Below the pieces are notes generated by a model that worked only from the letters and a program-made list of their open reading frames with translations, did no database searches and was not told where the DNA came from. Made by a program: the position numbers and the translations under genes. Positions 44,408 to 55,756 of a stretch of 64,000 nt of DNA are shown here, piece by piece. The DNA is taken from NCBI GenBank assembly GCA_033064195.1, contig JARBJD010000011.1, forward strand, positions 186,001 through 250,000. Reading direction: 5' to 3'. Numbering within the stretch: position 1 is the first letter of the stretch; each line of letters opens with the position of its first letter. Origin of the DNA: Blattamonas nauphoetae (lineage: Eukaryota > Preaxostyla > Oxymonadida).

Positions 44408-46603
44408 ATGCTTTTGATTGCGCTGTTATCCATATTGATCCTGCTTGGACAAGCACCCCAACATATTGACTATTTCCCTCTGCAGACAACAATCATCAAA
44501 ACTTTGAATCAACAAGAGGTGTTCTACGAGCATGATCTCCAATATCGAGAACTTACTCCATCAGATCTTGTTTATTCAGCAAAACAATCAGTACCACGAA
44601 TAAACACCTCAACTTCATCTTTGAAAGACATCATCCCAATCTTTCGAGGTTTTGACACTTTCGCCCTGTATTTCCTTAGGAACTGTGTATCCACAACACC
44701 CATTGAGATGGATTGATAGGTGTCATCAAGTGAATCAAGCTACCCTCGCAATACATCCCGAAACTGGTTACGAATTGAATATCACTGCCACAGAACCTTT
44801 AACATGGTACTGCGCTGATCACTACATATATTCGACATCTATTACTCAAATGATTGATACTATTTTCAAAACAGTGTGAATTTGAAGATATTCTCACAAC
44901 TCGTCGAATTCTCAGGGAAAGCACATCATAAAACAAAAACAATGGCGAGCTCCCGGAGAATATGAACACGTCAAACAGCACGGCATCCAAATTTTTAGCT
45001 TTGATACAGAGTTTGTGAAGTTTTGTCGATAAATTTCGATGTCAGTTCCTGGTCTCTCCTCCGCTCCAGTCTCCTTCTTGAGCGCCTTGTGAAGAAGATT
45101 GATTCTCTCAAAGAAAAAGAACTTATCAACTTGACATCACAACTCTTGGGGATCACCCTTTTTCCAAGAAACGAGGTCCTCTACCACATTGACCTCCATC
45201 CTCACATATCCTCGGGGGATGTGCTCGTTGTTAATCGCCTGAGCGGCGAGTCACTGCTGCGATGGTACGTTACCAGTTCACCAGTTGCACACGTCGCAAT
45301 TGCTGTTCGGGAAGAGACAGATGATGGATGCAGCGAGTTGTTCGTCTGTGAATCAAGTGCGGCTCCTCTCCGTCTCAAAGAGAGCGAGCAGACTGGATTC
45401 CGAAAAGTCCCTTTCGCTGCCTGGCTGGATGCACTCCACAGAGACGGCTATTCTGTCTCGTGGCTGCCTCTCCAAAAGACGCTTTCCCAAAACTTCGATT
45501 CGCAACGAGCGATGGACTGGTTCAACAAGAACATCCAACCAGTCCACAACGAAACAAGACTCTTTGCGTTTCTGGACAACCCTCAGTCAGACTTCCCGGA
45601 GGAGTTCCCGATTGAGACAGCCATCGTTGCAATGGCTCTCTTCGACGTGTCTGATGACGTTCCCAGCGACAGTCTGTTCGATGTCAGACGTCGAGTTGTG
45701 CCTGGCCTCTCCAAACGACTCTCCGTCCTTCACAACACAACCTGCTCCACTTTTGCTGAGTGCTTGTCGGAGATGGCGCGAGTTGGGGCCAACGTGAAAG
45801 ATGTGCTTTCGGCTGTGGAGAAGGACAGCTGGACGTATCCTTCGGAGAATTCAACACGAACGATTGTCTCTCCTGCAGGACTCGTGGCGAATATGCTGCG
45901 GGAAGGCGGGGCTCTGCGATGCAAGTCCAGCGAGATGGAAAGGAACCAAAAGTTGGAGACGAGAAGCCAAAAGCACGAAAAGAAGGCAGAACTCTCCGAG
46001 GACGATTTCCTCCAATTGAAAACAGTTGCTAAACAACGCCTCTCGCAGCTCAAAGCGAAATCAGCAAATTCAACGCATTTGTCGAATGAAGAATCTCTCT
46101 CTCTCGACGAGTTGATTCAGAACTCTGTCCTTTCTGGATTGGGAGAAACTGAAAAACACAAAAATCACACATCGCGAACACTCCCATCTTCGAATTTGAC
46201 ATCCTCTCCATCCTCCCCATCGAACTCCACTTTTCACAACTCTAGAACACCTCCACATGAACAGGACGAACCCAGTCCCATCCCGTTGATGCTCCTCGTG
46301 AAGTGGATGGAGATGATGACGCCGTCCACCTCACATCAGCCTGCCCTCCCATCTTCACCGCCACTCTCTTCGTCCTCCTCTGCGAATGTTCCTCCAGACT
46401 CGCTTCGGACTCCTCTCTTCAACGCAAACGAGCTGACCGAGGGCGACATCACCAAGCTTCACATCTTCGACCCCAACAGGGTTCCTCCACAATGCTCCCG
46501 TGGAATGGTGACGAAGGCGACGTTTTGCCAGCTTACTGGAAAGTATTGGATGCTTATTCCAAACTATAACACGATTGATCCTGCTGACGGGATGTTTGAG
46601 TGA
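44408..46603 (+). CDS. Secreted protein with GDV-x(n)-H-V-A-I fold (permuted papain-like?)
   Basis: The start at 44408 gives a signal peptide (MLLIALLSILILLG). Introns near 44650-44681 and 44877-44919 keep the frame. A third junction near 45000-45030 joins the large 3' exon and is not resolved. The core SSGDVLVVNRLSGESLLRW ... VAHVAIAV ... LFVCESSA resembles the GD-x(n)-SHVAI-x(n)-E layout of YiiX/NlpC-P60-type permuted papain proteins, where the His and Glu belong to the active site. That match is inference. A Ser/Pro-rich tail and a conserved-looking end (VTKATFCQLTGKYWML) follow. Probable secretory-pathway protein of unknown substrate. Confidence 0.55.
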
Positions 46604-46902
46604 CTCCAACCGTTCCAGACTCTTTTTTCATTTTCTTCGAACTTTTCTTTGTTCTATACTCTGAATTTGGCATGATATGACTTTCAGCTACATTCCAAAT
46701 TTACCTTTTTCACACTCATTTGAACATTAAAATACTGTTTTTGTAGGTGGAAGCACAATAGTCTGAATTCGGGATATCCATGACCTTAATGGGGAAAGAA
46801 GAGCGGCTATTTGATGGAATTTTGAGTTGTAAAATTGAATACTTTGATCAAACCATCGAATTGTGTTTTCAGAACTGACATCGTCGTTTCATTGACCAAG
46901 CC
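46604..46902. other. Short intergenic region
   Basis: About 300 bp of AT-rich sequence between two plus-strand genes. Pyrimidine-rich runs end at 'gtgttttcag' just before the next start, so an untranslated first exon or leader intron of the HCNGP-like gene is possible. Confidence 0.35.
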
Positions 46903-47422
46903 ATGATGCATCTCCTGAATGATTACGGTGATAGTGATTCAGACGTGGAATTACATCAAGATCCCCATTCAAATTCGTTCAGTGGAGCACAAACATCTTT
47001 CGAATCTCCACTCAAAAGTGAGAGGAAAAATCTAGATCCTCAACTTGAACAATTAGAAACGAAATTTGAAACTGTTTCGTCTCGAATTCGAGAAGACCAC
47101 AAACATGGGATCAACATCATTGAAGAGTTATCTAAAGTTGGCAATGACACGCCTGCAGAAGTTTTTTTCATCATCATTTTATCGTATTTCCCTTTTTGGG
47201 TTCAAGGATTTGATGGAATTTGTTCAACGGATCGGACTCGATGAACATGGCACGTTCGCGTATGCGTCAGGGTACATTGCCTTTGAACATCTTTCAAGAG
47301 ATAATTATCTACAAGTTCAGAAGGAAAGAGAAGAATACACCCGAAAACTGTCTGAGGAACAAGATAGAGCACTCAGTGCTGGAAAACCATACCGCACATT
47401 TTATGATGCTCCTCCTGGCTGA
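46903..47422 (+). CDS. HCNGP/SAP30BP-like protein
   Basis: The start is ATG at 46903. A 45-50-nt intron after TPAE (about 47161-47206) restores the frame to DLMEFVQRIGLDEHGTFAY. The protein is small (about 157 residues) and acidic at its N-terminus, with a helix LEQLETKFETVSSRIREDHK. This is followed by the D-L/F-M-E-F-x(5)-I-D/G-x-x-G-T arrangement seen in HCNGP-domain proteins, which are transcription- and splicing-associated. The tail is charged (REEYTRKLSEEQDRAL). Assignment rests on that segment. Confidence 0.5.
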
Positions 47423-47604
47423 TGATGGGCATAATGTCGTTATTTTAGAGCTTTTTCCCATTTTTATGCCGTGTACATTTGCCGATTTATTAAAACGTTG
47501 CGGGATCTCGACCAAAGTCAGAACAAGATGAAATCTGAAAAAAAGAGACAAACAAACAATGAACATTACAAGAAAGCACAAGAAAGACATAAACAAGATT
47601 CTGT

Positions 47605-49374
47605 TCACTGCTCAAGAGCAGCCTTAGCTATGTTCGCCGTCGCCTTTCGGTAAATGTTGGCAGACCAAACAAGGATGAAGACAAACGACACAGCGACAAC
47701 AATCGCAACCAAAGCGATGAGGATGGATGACGTGACAATGTGCTTCTTCTGGAGCTTGTTGCAGTTCATCCGTGTGGTGAGGAATTGGACGAGGATGGAG
47801 CGTGATGTGAATGTGGTGTTGAGGACTGAATGGTTCAGCCCGAGCACAGTGTTGATCTCGCCCATCGTCTGGTTCGGATGTGGCAGTGTGGCCGCGATGG
47901 TATACACAGCATCGGCCTTCAGCTTCTTGCTCTGCAGTTTGTACTTTTGCGTGAAATTGATGTTCTCCGCCGGGTCCACAATCGACTTTTTGAGCTTCTC
48001 GATCTGTGCACCAGTCAGGTTCGTGTACAGATAGAACGGCCTGTCGTACGGGTCGGTGAGGATGGCGTCCCCCTTCTCAACAGCCTTGAAGCCGAGTGGC
48101 TGTCTGACCGACCCGTTCTCCGTCATGTACAGCACAGCTTGGTCGGAAGGGAAGTTGTCGATGTCTGCGGGGAGGAGAAGAGCGGGGTAGACCTTGTTGA
48201 CGAGGTGTGTGTAGAGGGACTCTTTGGCGGTGAAGTTGGAGGAGTACTGGCTGAGAGGACAGCCCATCAGTTGGGTGATGTTCTGTTGAATTGAGAAGGC
48301 TTCGATGTTGCTCCGGATCTCCTTTCCGTCTTGGGTTTCCCATTCTGTCTCTTTGATGCCCAGCGAGTCCATCATCTCAGACTTCTGCATGTCGAACCAT
48401 TCCAGGCCCATTTCTTGAAAGATCGATGGGTTGGTTGGATCGATCTCAAAATGAATCACACGGAAAGTTTGCAAAAAGGCTCCGTCTTCAACCATAATGG
48501 CTGTTTCGTCGACGCGTTCCTTGTAAAGATGGCTTCGTCCACAAAGTAACACAAGAGGGGTTTTCCGTTTCACAAAGAAATCTCTGATTTGTTGGGCCTC
48601 TCCAGAATCCAGGTCAAGATGGCATAGACAGACAACTAATGCAATATCCGGATCTTTCAGTGAGTCATTAAAATATGATGATTTGAGGCTTTGGTCAATT
48701 GAATGATAAAATATGCGACTCGGATGATCAGGATATGGTGCAGAAAATCCGAGAACCAATATTTTCTTGGAAGAATTGGTGATAGGAATGTAGAGATGTG
48801 GTTCACCGAATGGAGAGTCGTAATCATCCCAGAAAACGTTCGTTGTGATTATTCTTGAAGGAATTTGATTGAAATGAAACAGTACCTGTTCTTCAGTAGT
48901 ATGTCATCTTCAGTATATGGATGGGCATAGCCATGGAGAGTCTCTGACGCTTGATTAGTTAAGAGATCATGCTCTCCAACAGTTGTAGCCGCAAGCCTTG
49001 ACCGAACAAGTTGATCAAAGACAAACGCACCGTATGGTTCTTCACAATCAGAGAAACACGACCCCTGAAGAATAAAAACATAATGTAAAGAATACTCTTG
49101 CGAAGTCGCCACTATCGAACCAATACACGTCACGATCTGGATTCTTGCGTTTTAAGTGTTCAATAAAGTTAATTAAATCAGGAAATTGAGCTGAGAGGAA
49201 GGTATCGATTCGTGTTGGATTGAGAGTGGCATGGACTGGAATGAGCTACAGGACGAAGAAAAGAGAATCCATACTATCCGAAGTGTATACAAATGAAAAT
49301 TTTCGAGAATTAATCTGGTCAGTGTTTGCAGTAAAACCAGAAATAAGAAAAAAGATGACTGCGATGGGAGTCAT
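47605..49374 (-). CDS. Secreted metallophosphoesterase / 5'-nucleotidase-like, membrane-anchored
   Basis: Exon 1 (ATG at 49374) encodes a signal peptide (MTPIAVIFFLISGFTANTD). Splicing adds IPVHATLNPTRIDTFLSAQF, YWFDSGDFAR, then TTVGEHDLLTNQA and SKKILVLGFSAPY. This is the N-terminal Asp/His, GD and GNHD-type layout of calcineurin-like phosphoesterases related to fungal 5'-nucleotidases. The GNHD Asn is Glu here. The middle has several N-glycosylation sequons. A transmembrane helix (SSILIALVAIVVAVSFVFILV) precedes a short cytoplasmic end. Introns are short (about 32-45 nt) and lie only in the first third. The start codon abuts a Harbinger-type insertion. Confidence 0.7.
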
Positions 49375-49378
49375 CTAA

Positions 49379-50436
49379 TAGACATGGGACATAATTCTTT
49401 TTCGGGACATAATTCCGTCTTTGAGCGATCTATAGACAAGTGCGGTCTAATATTTGTGAATATTATTCGTGAACTGGTATGTTCACGCCACAAAAGTCAA
49501 TGGAAAGGTAAAATTGTCTTGAAGTGGAGAAAGGAAAATCAAGGTATGATCTTCCCACAACCAATGTGAAAAGGTCTCCGTTCTCCGAGAAAACTCATAT
49601 CCCAATCCTTCTCACCTGCCACGTCTCAGATGACATGACGAAAACTTAATACCAAGAGTCCAAAAATATTGATAAACTCGATAATGGATGTGATCAAACA
49701 GCCTAAATACCCTCTTGCCCGCTCAAAAATCCCCGATCAAGGATCCTGACTTCGAGATTTGCCAACTCGCGGACAATGACCTGATGTTCGCTGAAATGCT
49801 ATTCGGGTGTGTTTTCCTTCATACACAACTCAATTGATCAATTTTTTCAACAACAATTGTTTCATCACTTTTCTTGCCAATATCTCCCTGTTTCCTTCAT
49901 CACTCAATTTCCTTCTTGTTTTTCACATTTTTCAGTGTTTATCCATCCAACTTTGTTGATTCAACAAATTAGACGAACAGGTTGGTCACTCCACCAATCC
50001 AAAAGGATCCAGCCTCTTTTCCGTGTTTTGCACGTTTGCTCTCTTTCTCATTCCTTCTTTTTCATCCTCTTCACAAATTTAGGCAAGCACAGGGATACCA
50101 TGTCGTCATACTTTGATCGTGGATGCAGAAAGAGATCTCTCCAATTGAAGACGGATCACGTTCATCTCAACTTCATACATTTCACACGTGTTTTCATTCA
50201 GTTTTTATTGATCTTTTTTTCGTTACCATATGGAAATAGTTAATGTGAGAATCGAGATCAGCCCATAACAAATGAGAAAAGCAATGAGATTCCCGAAAAT
50301 CTCCATTTGAGTTCACACTCCTTTAGAAGGTGTAATAAGCTTCCTTCAATCTCTCCTTTACTCTACAACTGTCCTTGTTGCGTATTTATGATGAAATGTG
50401 AATTATGTCTCCAAATTCAATTGAGTCCCACATCTA
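49379..50436. mobile_element. PIF/Harbinger-type miniature element, copy 2
   Basis: The ends are TAGACATGGGACATAATTC and the reverse complement of TAGATGTGGGACTCAATTG. A TAA duplication lies at 49376-49378 and 50437-50439. The element is 1058 bp and collinear with the copy at 8584-9645. No transposase. It lies between the start codon of the phosphoesterase gene (ATG at 49374, minus strand) and the 3' end of RPL8, so it now forms the upstream region of the former. Confidence 0.85.
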
Positions 50437-50551
50437 TAAAATCGGTGGGAGGATCAACTCAATCCAGAAAGACGATTTCATCCCATGAAAATATTATTGA
50501 ATACATTGGAAAAAGAAAAGTTCCAAAAGGATCGTGTGGTTTCTGAGATGA

Positions 50552-51438
50552 TTACTCGCCCTTTGCCTTTACACGACCAAGACGACGACCAGTACGTCTA
50601 GCAGCCACAAGACCGACTTTCTGTCCGGCTGGTCTCATTCTGCCAACAGTTGTGGGAACACCAACGTGTTGATGGTTTCCTCCTCCGTGGGGATGATCAA
50701 CTGGGTTCATTGACACAGCGCTAGTGCGTGGCCAGCACTTCCTCTTTGCCTTATATTTGTGGTAGCAGATACCAGCTTTCATGATGGGTTTTTCGTTACG
50801 TCCACCACCGGCGACGATACCAACCATGGCGCGGCATTTTGAGTCGAGAACCTTCTTTGAACCTGAAGGAAGACGGACGCGAGTTTTGCCGGTTTCGTGG
50901 TTGTGGGAGATGACAACAGCAGAGTCTCCAGAAGCACGAGCGAGGTTGCCACGGTCGCCGAATTTGGATTCGACGTTGCACACAACTGTACCTTCAGGGA
51001 GTGAGCCAACTTGGACGACATTGCCAACATCAATGGCAGCTGTTGAATGGATGGATAGATGTGAATTTTAATGATGGAGAAGAAGTACAGGGTGATGGTT
51101 TGAGAAAATGTGGATGACAATGATTAATGAGAAAAGGAGAATGTTAGGAAGATAATACCTTTCTTGCCACAGTAAATGAACTGTCCGCTGAACAATCCCT
51201 CTGGAGCAATCATTGTCTGTGTGACGCGCTTGTATTTGTAGGGGTGACGGAATTCGACTTGTGCGAGTGGAGCGCCACGACCTGGATCGTGGATAATGGA
51301 ACGGACGACACCCTTGACATAGCCTTTCTTCTCAGCATAGTCAATGGCACGGAACTTCGCGGCACCAACGCGGTGGTGGGTATTTGCCTTGAAGAGAGGT
51401 GAACCTCCCTTTCTCTGGTTACGGATGACACGACCCAT
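50552..51438 (-). CDS. RPL8: Large-subunit ribosomal protein uL2 (RPL8)
   Basis: Binds 23S/28S rRNA at the peptidyl-transferase region and is essential for translation. The start is [12 protein letters not shown]. Conserved segments [36 protein letters not shown] and [18 protein letters not shown] (the universally conserved His-rich loop with the functional His) are intact. One 119-nt intron (51040-51158) interrupts after YCGKKA. Joined length is about 255 residues, as expected for eukaryotic uL2. The stop is TAA. Confidence 0.97.
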
Positions 51439-51648
51439 TTGGAACTGCGAGAATGAAAGGTAAATAGATCAGGGACGTAAAGAAAAGCTGATATAATGTA
51501 ATAGAACAGACTTCACCAGATCAGTAAATACCTTTTTGCCCGTGATCAAAAAACACGTTCATTGGTTTGATCAAATCATCCATCTTGAATGTTCGTTTAT
51601 CCTTCATATTCCTCGGCATCCTGATATTTTTCATTTTCTAGATTGTTT
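51439..51648. promoter_or_regulatory. Divergent promoter region RPL8 / chagasin
   Basis: About 210 bp between the RPL8 start (minus) and the inhibitor start (plus). AT-rich; no distinct box recognised. Confidence 0.35.
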
Positions 51649-52179
51649 ATGCTCCTTTTTCTAATTGTCATGGCCACTACTACTGCTGAAATCACAACAC
51701 TCACAAAGAAAGTTGGGGAAACATTTGTAATTGAGTTACCCTCAAATCCAACCACTGGATATCAATGGTATATGAACCCGATTGAGTCAAATGCGCCAAG
51801 TTTGTCACGACTTCATTCACTATAATCTTTCAACCCAGAAATCTGTGATCTTGTATCGCAAAAATACCAATCGGACACTAAACAATCCAATAGTGCTCTC
51901 TTTAGGAAGGTTTTTATCTCAATTCTTTTGGATTTTCTCTGTATTTACCTTGAATCATCAACATTTCAGGTTGGTGGAGGTGGAAAACAAGTTTTTACGA
52001 TGAAAGCAAAAGAAAAGGGAACATCAAACTATGAGTTTGTTTATGTATGCTCCTTTTTTATTTCTCGGCATTTGTTTCTCCCTCTTGTTCTCAATCGACG
52101 TTCTCTAAAACTCATCAAGAAACGGAGCTGGGAGAATACAAACCCTGCCCCAACCATCTACCAGATTATTGTTGAGTAA
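51649..52179 (+). CDS. Chagasin-type cysteine protease inhibitor (MEROPS I42)
   Basis: The start ATG at 51649 gives a signal peptide (MLLFLIVMATTTA). Exons join across three introns (near 51797, 51913 and 52050). The conserved loops are present: LPSNPTTGYQW (NPTTGY wedge motif), VGGGGKQVF (GxGG loop) and KRSWE in place of the usual RPWE. These three loops fill the active-site cleft of papain-family proteases. Joined length is about 120 residues, normal for chagasins. Target is likely a lysosomal/secretory cathepsin of the cell or of prey; this is inference. Confidence 0.85.
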
Positions 52180-52429
52180 AATCAATCAAATATATCATAG
52201 TTTTATGTTCATCATACAAGGACACTTCTCCAGTCATTCTTTTGTTTATTTTGGACTTTGGGTGAATATAGTGGTGTAATATGATATCATATCATTGAGA
52301 TGATTCCTTTCTACATTGTTCCTTTGACTATTTGCAGATTTGTTACAATCAATCAACCGAACCCACAGAAGAAATTTCTTTGTCAACAGAACAACAAAGC
52401 GCTTCCTTGGAAGCAATTCCAAGACTTCC

Positions 52430-55400
52430 ATGGCTGCCAGACGCGATAGTTGCCCTTTCAAAGCCGGCGATGTTGTCCAGAAATACTTTACAATAAAAAA
52501 ACGTCTCGGTGCAGGTTCATTCGGCGATATCTATCATGCCACATATGATAATGGTCGTTACACAAAAGAAGTTGCTATAAAGTTCGAGAAGTATAATCCA
52601 AACCGGCTTTTATTGTTCGCAGAGGTCCAGACCCTCACGGTCGTTGGAGGTTTCTATCTCTTACATCTCCTTCATTCCTCCATTCGTCAAATAGGCAAAC
52701 CACACTTTCCCAAATACTATCATGCAGGATCAGAAGGTGAATATCGATTTTATGCAATGGAATTACTTGGACCAAGTTTAATGTCTGCCTCAATTTTTCA
52801 TCCTCACTATCGCCAGCGATCTCATCAATCGAAAGCCCCCATATCGTTTCAGTATCCCCACCATTGTGAATATGGATATTCAATGCATAGAAGCCCTCCG
52901 AACTCTTCATAAGCATGGCTTTGTCCATCGAGATGTAAAACCTGTTTGTTCTGTGCAATAACATATTTCATCTTCTCTTAGGGAAACTTTGTGATTGGAC
53001 GGACAGCAGAAACAGGTCATCGGATTTATCTCATCGATTATGGACTTTGTAAGCCAATTCTTACTGAAGAACAATACAAGCTCAGTGTATGTAAACCAGT
53101 TTCTTCCCACTCCATTTCTGAACTTTCCATCATACCATTCCTTTTCATCCCCATATATTGAATCATTTTCTTTTTTTGCCAGATGACAAGCAAATCATCA
53201 TTCAGAGGAACAGTTCGTTATGCTTCTCTCACAACCCATTACGGAAAAGAACTTGGACGGAAGGACGATTTAATTAGTCTTCTGTACATGAGTGTTGAAC
53301 TTGCAACAGGTCGCCTTCCATGGACGGATGTTCAAGACAAAGTCTGCTATCATTATTTCCTTATTGAGTCGTCCTCTCCTTGCTCTGTGATGTAGGAGGA
53401 AGTCGCCAGAATTAAAGAGAAATTCCAGGATGGGAAATTAGTCAAAGCGCTACCTGTTGAGTACGAGCAGATTTTTGCGTATCTGCTCAAGATTGAGCCA
53501 CAGCAGGAGCCAGACTACGAACACATTTTGGGGATCCTCAAAAAAATAGGAAAACGAATGGGCTTTACACCTTCCACACATTTTGAATGGGAAAGGAAGC
53601 CAGGAGGTATCGCCACTTCTTCGATCATCGTCATTCGTCGTTCTCTCCTCCCTCCTCAGCCGAAAAACCACACATGCGCCCAACAATTGAACCTCTCCCC
53701 GACATTGACCTTTCAGTCTTCCGAAACCGTCGGAAAATGAACAACGAACCCAACCGCGCCAAGTCGCCTATCGATGAACCCTCTGCCAGCCTCGAAAGCC
53801 CAAAACAAGTTGGGTTTGAGGATTCACTGACAGAGCCAAAGGCACCCACACCAACACTCCCCTCCGCACGACCTCCATCTGTTGAAGGACAGAAGCAGGA
53901 AGAAGCTGGAGAAGGGAAAGAGGTCCTGCCTGATCAACGCAGCTCTCCAAACAAGATCCCTCAAACCACTCTTCTTTTCGGAACCACGCAAGCTGCCGTC
54001 TCCGTCCCTCCAAAAGGACACACCCCGCTTCTCCCTCCACTTCAGACACCAATCGACACGTCTCCGCCTCGTCCAGACCCATCGCCAGTCAACCAGAACT
54101 GCTTCACGCCACTCGTCCCAGTCACTCCCAACAAGACAGCTCCGAAAGTGTCACTCCTCTTTCCTGGGTCGGGGAAACCAGCCCCCGCTGTTGCCTCTCC
54201 ACCTCCCACACCGCCCCCAGCTTCTGCGAGCCCTGTCGACCAGAACCCGCTTTCCGGACGGGAACCCAACGAACGGTACGCCCCTCGGAAGCCCCACATG
54301 CACTCCACTGCACTTCAAAACGCTCTTCTTTCGCCGTTCCTCTCCAACTACGCGAGCATCCCTGTCTTTGCCAACCAGAACCTCTCGTCCATGCCCGAGC
54401 TGAAGACGGAGCAGCCTGGCATCCGCGGCACGAACGCTGCGGTCATCACCACACTCTCACAGAACATCCCGATTGGCCAGTACCCACAAGCCAACCCATC
54501 GTTTGGCGTCGAGGCTGGAAACCTGCACACCGTTGTTGCTCCGCAGACAGGGTTGACACAAATAATGTCCCCGTTCGCACAGCATCATCTTTTGTCTCCG
54601 CTCGCTGCCCATTTTCTTTCGCCGATTGCTTCGCATCGGTTCTTGTCCCCACAATCACAACACTTCCCACGCACACTCACCGCCATTCCACCCAAAATCA
54701 CTCCCCCACACAAGCCGACACGCGTTCAGGACAACGAAGGGACAGCGCCTGGCCGAGATGGTCTCTCCCAAGCCGACCTGTCTTTGCAGTCCACTCCGCA
54801 CCGCTCACAAATCTCTAACGAGGCGGTGTCGAAGTATTCAGAATCAGAAACATCGTCGGTTCACCCAAACTTCAGCGGGCGGGTTCAGTTTGTTCATCAA
54901 ACAGAGTACACCAGCCACACCAACAGCGGTCCCGTTGGTGAGGATGCAAGCTCTGTTCCGATGACGCACACCACGCCAACATCTTCAAACGAGCCCCAGC
55001 CCGCAATTCATAAATCCACTCCTCTGGACCCCGCACCTGGTCTTGCGATGATCCAGGTGCCTGGCCAGACAAGTCTTGCTAGTTTTTCTTCAACTCCTCG
55101 TTTGGGATCGCGCCACAACACTCCACACCACAACGACATTGACGAGCATGCCCGCACAACCTTGCTCTTCCCTCACAACCAACGTCACTCTCTCTCTGGA
55201 TCGGCCCAGCTCAGATCCGACAACAGGAGCCACTCGCCGTTCCTCGACAGGCTTGATTCTCGCTGGCGAGATGATCCGACAGACCCTGGTCAGCCGCTCA
55301 ATCCGAACTCGACTGCTCATACACCTTCGCCTCCTGCCCAGCCCAATCGGATGATGTCTCAGTCGGATGAGGACGACGAGGTTCGGCACAACCATCACTC

Positions 55401-55596
55401 CGACACACATCACCTCAGCGCCAGCCAGTCGCGAAAGAAGATCCAGTCCAGTGCAAGTGCAAAGAGCACAATCGAAGAGGTGCTCGAAGAATCTGATGAG
55501 TTAGAAGGGACTGGTGCTCACCACAAAGAGGGAACGATACGAGACAACGAGACTCAAACCGTTCAACAAGTCGTCTGTGACTGCTATCTATTTTGA
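52430..55596 (+). CDS. CK1-family protein kinase with long disordered tail
   Basis: The kinase domain is spread over several exons. [16 protein letters not shown] is the Gly loop and VAIKFE the lysine. Next come [22 protein letters not shown] (across an intron), [13 protein letters not shown] (catalytic loop, across an intron), [10 protein letters not shown] (DYG instead of DFG) and [24 protein letters not shown]. The order and the last motif are typical of CK1/TTBK kinases. Introns are 34-80 nt and all lie in the first 1.2 kb. The tail of about 650 residues is Pro/Ser/Thr/His-rich and GC-rich. ATG at 52430; an upstream in-frame reading to 52340 has no better start. Confidence 0.88.
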
Positions 55597-55756
55597 ATCA
55601 GCTTCATAACAAATCTGTGTGTCCATTAAATATACGCAACTTAGTTTATTTTCTTTCTTTTCTATATCACCGAGACTTTTTACTGTACATTAAGTTTTCA
55701 CTTCATTAGGGTTTTAGTATGGTACTTTGGATCTTTGTTTCATCTTTTCTGGAACT

